DNA from: an uncultured Bryobacterales bacterium
GTDB lineage: Bacteria > Acidobacteriota > Terriglobia > Bryobacterales > Bryobacteraceae
Direction of reading: 5' to 3'
NCBI GenBank assembly: GCA_937959285.1
Contig: CALGAR010000133.1
Span: 16,661-80,660, forward strand
DNA: 64,000 nucleotides
Part shown: positions 62,817 to 64,000 of the stretch, piece after piece
Layout of the letters: every line of letters begins with the position of its first letter
Position numbering within the stretch: the stretch's first letter is position 1
Program-made: the position numbers and the translations under genes
The notes under the pieces: model-generated
Databases searched by the model: none
The model's input: only the letters and a program-made list of their open reading frames with translations
Told to the model about the DNA's origin: nothing

Positions 62817-62865
62817 CTTTTGGGGGAGTCGATATACTCTTTTTGGTTTAGGCGAGTGCCGCAGG

Positions 62866-62895
62866 AATCAACTGTGCCCGCGGCCACAGTTGATT
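62866..62895. promoter_or_regulatory. 30-bp near-perfect palindrome between cas3 and cas2
   Basis: Arms AATCAACTGTG (62866-62876) and CACAGTTGATT (62885-62895) are perfect complements; the centre CCCGCGGC is also palindromic except for its outermost pair. It lies in the 145-base divergent region and is a candidate operator. Confidence 0.6.
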
Positions 62896-62961
62896 TGATA
62901 TGAGGACCCCTGAAACACCATCAGACCTTATGTCACTAAATAAAATGAGCTAGTCCGTTCC

Positions 62962-63252
62962 ATGCGCGATTCCTACCTGATCTGCTACGACATTTCCGAC
63001 GATAAGCGGTTGCGCAAAGTCTTCAAGACCATGCGCAACTACGGCGACCACCTGCAGTACTCGGTATTTGAATGCCAGTTGACGCCGAGCGATTTGGCCA
63101 GATGCCGGCGCGATTTATCGGAAATCATTCATCACGAGGAGGACCAGGTGCTCTTCGTGAACCTCGGCCCCTCGGAAGGCCGGGGCGACCGGGTTATCAC
63201 CGCGCTGGGCAGACCATACTCGGCTGTCGATGCCCCCTGCATCGTCGTCTGA
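62962..63252 (+). CDS. cas2: CRISPR-associated endonuclease Cas2
   Basis: 96 residues, normal length. Ferredoxin-like fold with the family start SYLICYDISDDKRLRKVF (catalytic Asp in YDIS), followed by YSVFECQLTPSDL. Cas2 dimerises and bridges Cas1 dimers during spacer integration. It precedes the cas4-cas1 gene by 24 bases and is divergent from the effector operon. Confidence 0.95.
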   Translation: MRDSYLICYDISDDKRLRKVFKTMRNYGDHLQYSVFECQLTPSDLARCRRDLSEIIHHEEDQVLFVNLGPSEGRGDRVITALGRPYSAVDAPCIVV

Positions 63253-63276
63253 CCGGGACGAAAGGGCGAAGCGGAG

Positions 63277-64000
63277 ATGGGAGCGCTGCCTGTTCTTCCG
63301 GAATCTGCAAGAAGTTCCTTGCCGGACTACCTGCCGGCACGGATGGTCAACGAGTTTGTCTACTGTCCCCGCTTGTTCTTTTACGAGTGGGTGGAAGGGG
63401 TTTTCCGGGACAGCGCCGACACTCTGGAGGGCAGATTTGAACACCGGCGCGTCGATGCGGGCAACGGTTCCCTGCCCGGCCCTGAGACTGAGACGGACGA
63501 GAAAATTCACTCCCGCTCTGTGACGCTCTCGAGCGAGCGGCTTCGTGTGATCGCCAAGATCGATTTGATAGAGATGACCGGCGCCGTCGCCACCCCGGTT
63601 GACTATAAGCACGGCCGGCCGCGTGAAACGGAAGAAGGGCTTGACGTCTGGCCTGCGGACCGCGCACAACTGGCGGTACAGGCCCTGATCTTGCGGGATA
63701 ACGGGTACCGCTGCGACGAAGGGATTGCTTATTACGCCAAGACGCGGCAGCGTGTCCGGGTGCGAATCGATGAGAGCGTGGTCGCGGAGACGGAGGAGGC
63801 GATCCGGGCCGCCTGGGCGACAGCGGCCAAAGGAAGCATTCCCTCTCCTTTGGTCGATTCTCCGAAGTGTCCCGGCTGCTCCCTGGTCGGCATCTGCTTG
63901 CCGGATGAAACAGCCATTCTCCGAGAGACAGCGTACGAGGAACCGGAACAGTTGAATCTCTTCGAGGCCGGGCCAATCCCGAGGAAACCGGCAGCGCGCG
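63277..64000 (+). CDS. cas4-cas1: Cas4-Cas1 fusion, 3' partial (Cas4 part visible)
   Basis: An ATG at 63277 opens a frame that runs off the window after 241 codons. The visible part is a complete Cas4 nuclease domain: iron-sulfur cysteines C30 (FVYCPRLFFYEW), C198, C201 and C207 (CPGCSLVGIC), and nuclease residues D96, D109 and K111 (VDYKHG). The FVYCPRLFFYEWVEG and EGRFEHRRVD blocks are those of Cas4 fused to Cas1 in type I-G loci, so the missing part is expected to be Cas1 (inference). The fusion selects PAM-containing prespacers and integrates them. A short ribosome site (GCGGAG) abuts the ATG. Confidence 0.9.
   Translation, partial: MGALPVLPESARSSLPDYLPARMVNEFVYCPRLFFYEWVEGVFRDSADTLEGRFEHRRVDAGNGSLPGPETETDEKIHSRSVTLSSERLRVIAKIDLIEMTGAVATPVDYKHGRPRETEEGLDVWPADRAQLAVQALILRDNGYRCDEGIAYYAKTRQRVRVRIDESVVAETEEAIRAAWATAAKGSIPSPLVDSPKCPGCSLVGICLPDETAILRETAYEEPEQLNLFEAGPIPRKPAAR

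Overview
The window looks like a chromosomal segment of an Acidobacteriota bacterium of the Solibacter/Bryobacter type. This is inferred from gene content, not from a marker gene: a DUF1592/DUF1588/DUF1585 protein followed by a DUF1552 protein, two very large Oar-like TonB receptors with carboxypeptidase-regulatory N-termini, a VWFA-related protein of the acidobacterial type, and a CRTAC1/UnbV-type TPR + FG-GAP protein beside a multiheme cytochrome. No rRNA, tRNA, transposase, integrase or CRISPR array was found. Genes are dense, often translationally coupled (ATGA/GTGA overlaps), with short gaps.

Layout. 1-7.7 kb: DUF1592/DUF1552 pair, an uncharacterised probable outer-membrane protein and a TonB receptor. 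7.9-11.4 kb: a frameshifted Phd/YefM antitoxin remnant and an orphan histidine kinase with about six PAS domains. 11.6-19.2 kb: small exported protein, double GNAT, amidohydrolase, epimerase and DHDPS-family aldolase in series, then an exported phosphodiesterase and an amidase. 19.3-24.6 kb: molybdenum cofactor operon (moeA, moaC, mogA-like), VWFA protein, membrane-anchored MsrA, RpiB, OsmC. 24.6-29.3 kb: iron module (siderophore receptor, PiuC-like dioxygenase, PepSY membrane protein). 29.4-33.8 kb: ParA without ParB plus an HTH-like partner, DUF2795, an exported protein, and a HEAT-repeat gene bracketed by 81-bp direct repeats that copy the 3' end of msrB. 33.9-40.9 kb: envelope proteolysis and stress block (two M16 peptidases, a LolA-like protein, a two-component system, and a divergent Spy/CpxP-like LTxxQ protein with a perfect CpxR-type box between them). 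40.9-44.6 kb: class V aminotransferase and HrpB helicase. 44.7-56.8 kb: an Oar receptor broken by two in-frame TGA codons, a TPR protein, an intact Oar receptor, a CRTAC1-like protein and a heptaheme cytochrome/TPR protein. 56.9-64.0 kb: type I-G (formerly I-U) CRISPR-Cas genes.

The Cas genes form two divergent arms. cas3 (helicase with C-terminal HD domain), csb3-like, csb1 (Cas7) and csb2 (Cas5/6-like) read left; cas2 and a cas4-cas1 fusion read right and run off the window. A 30-bp near-perfect palindrome lies between the arms and is a candidate shared operator. The array, if present, is probably beyond the right edge.

Points most worth a second look: the 81-bp repeats around the HEAT gene, the CpxR-like box in a putative acidobacterial Cpx system, the cas palindrome, the two TGA codons in an otherwise open receptor frame, and a rho-independent terminator lying inside the 3' coding end of a convergent gene.
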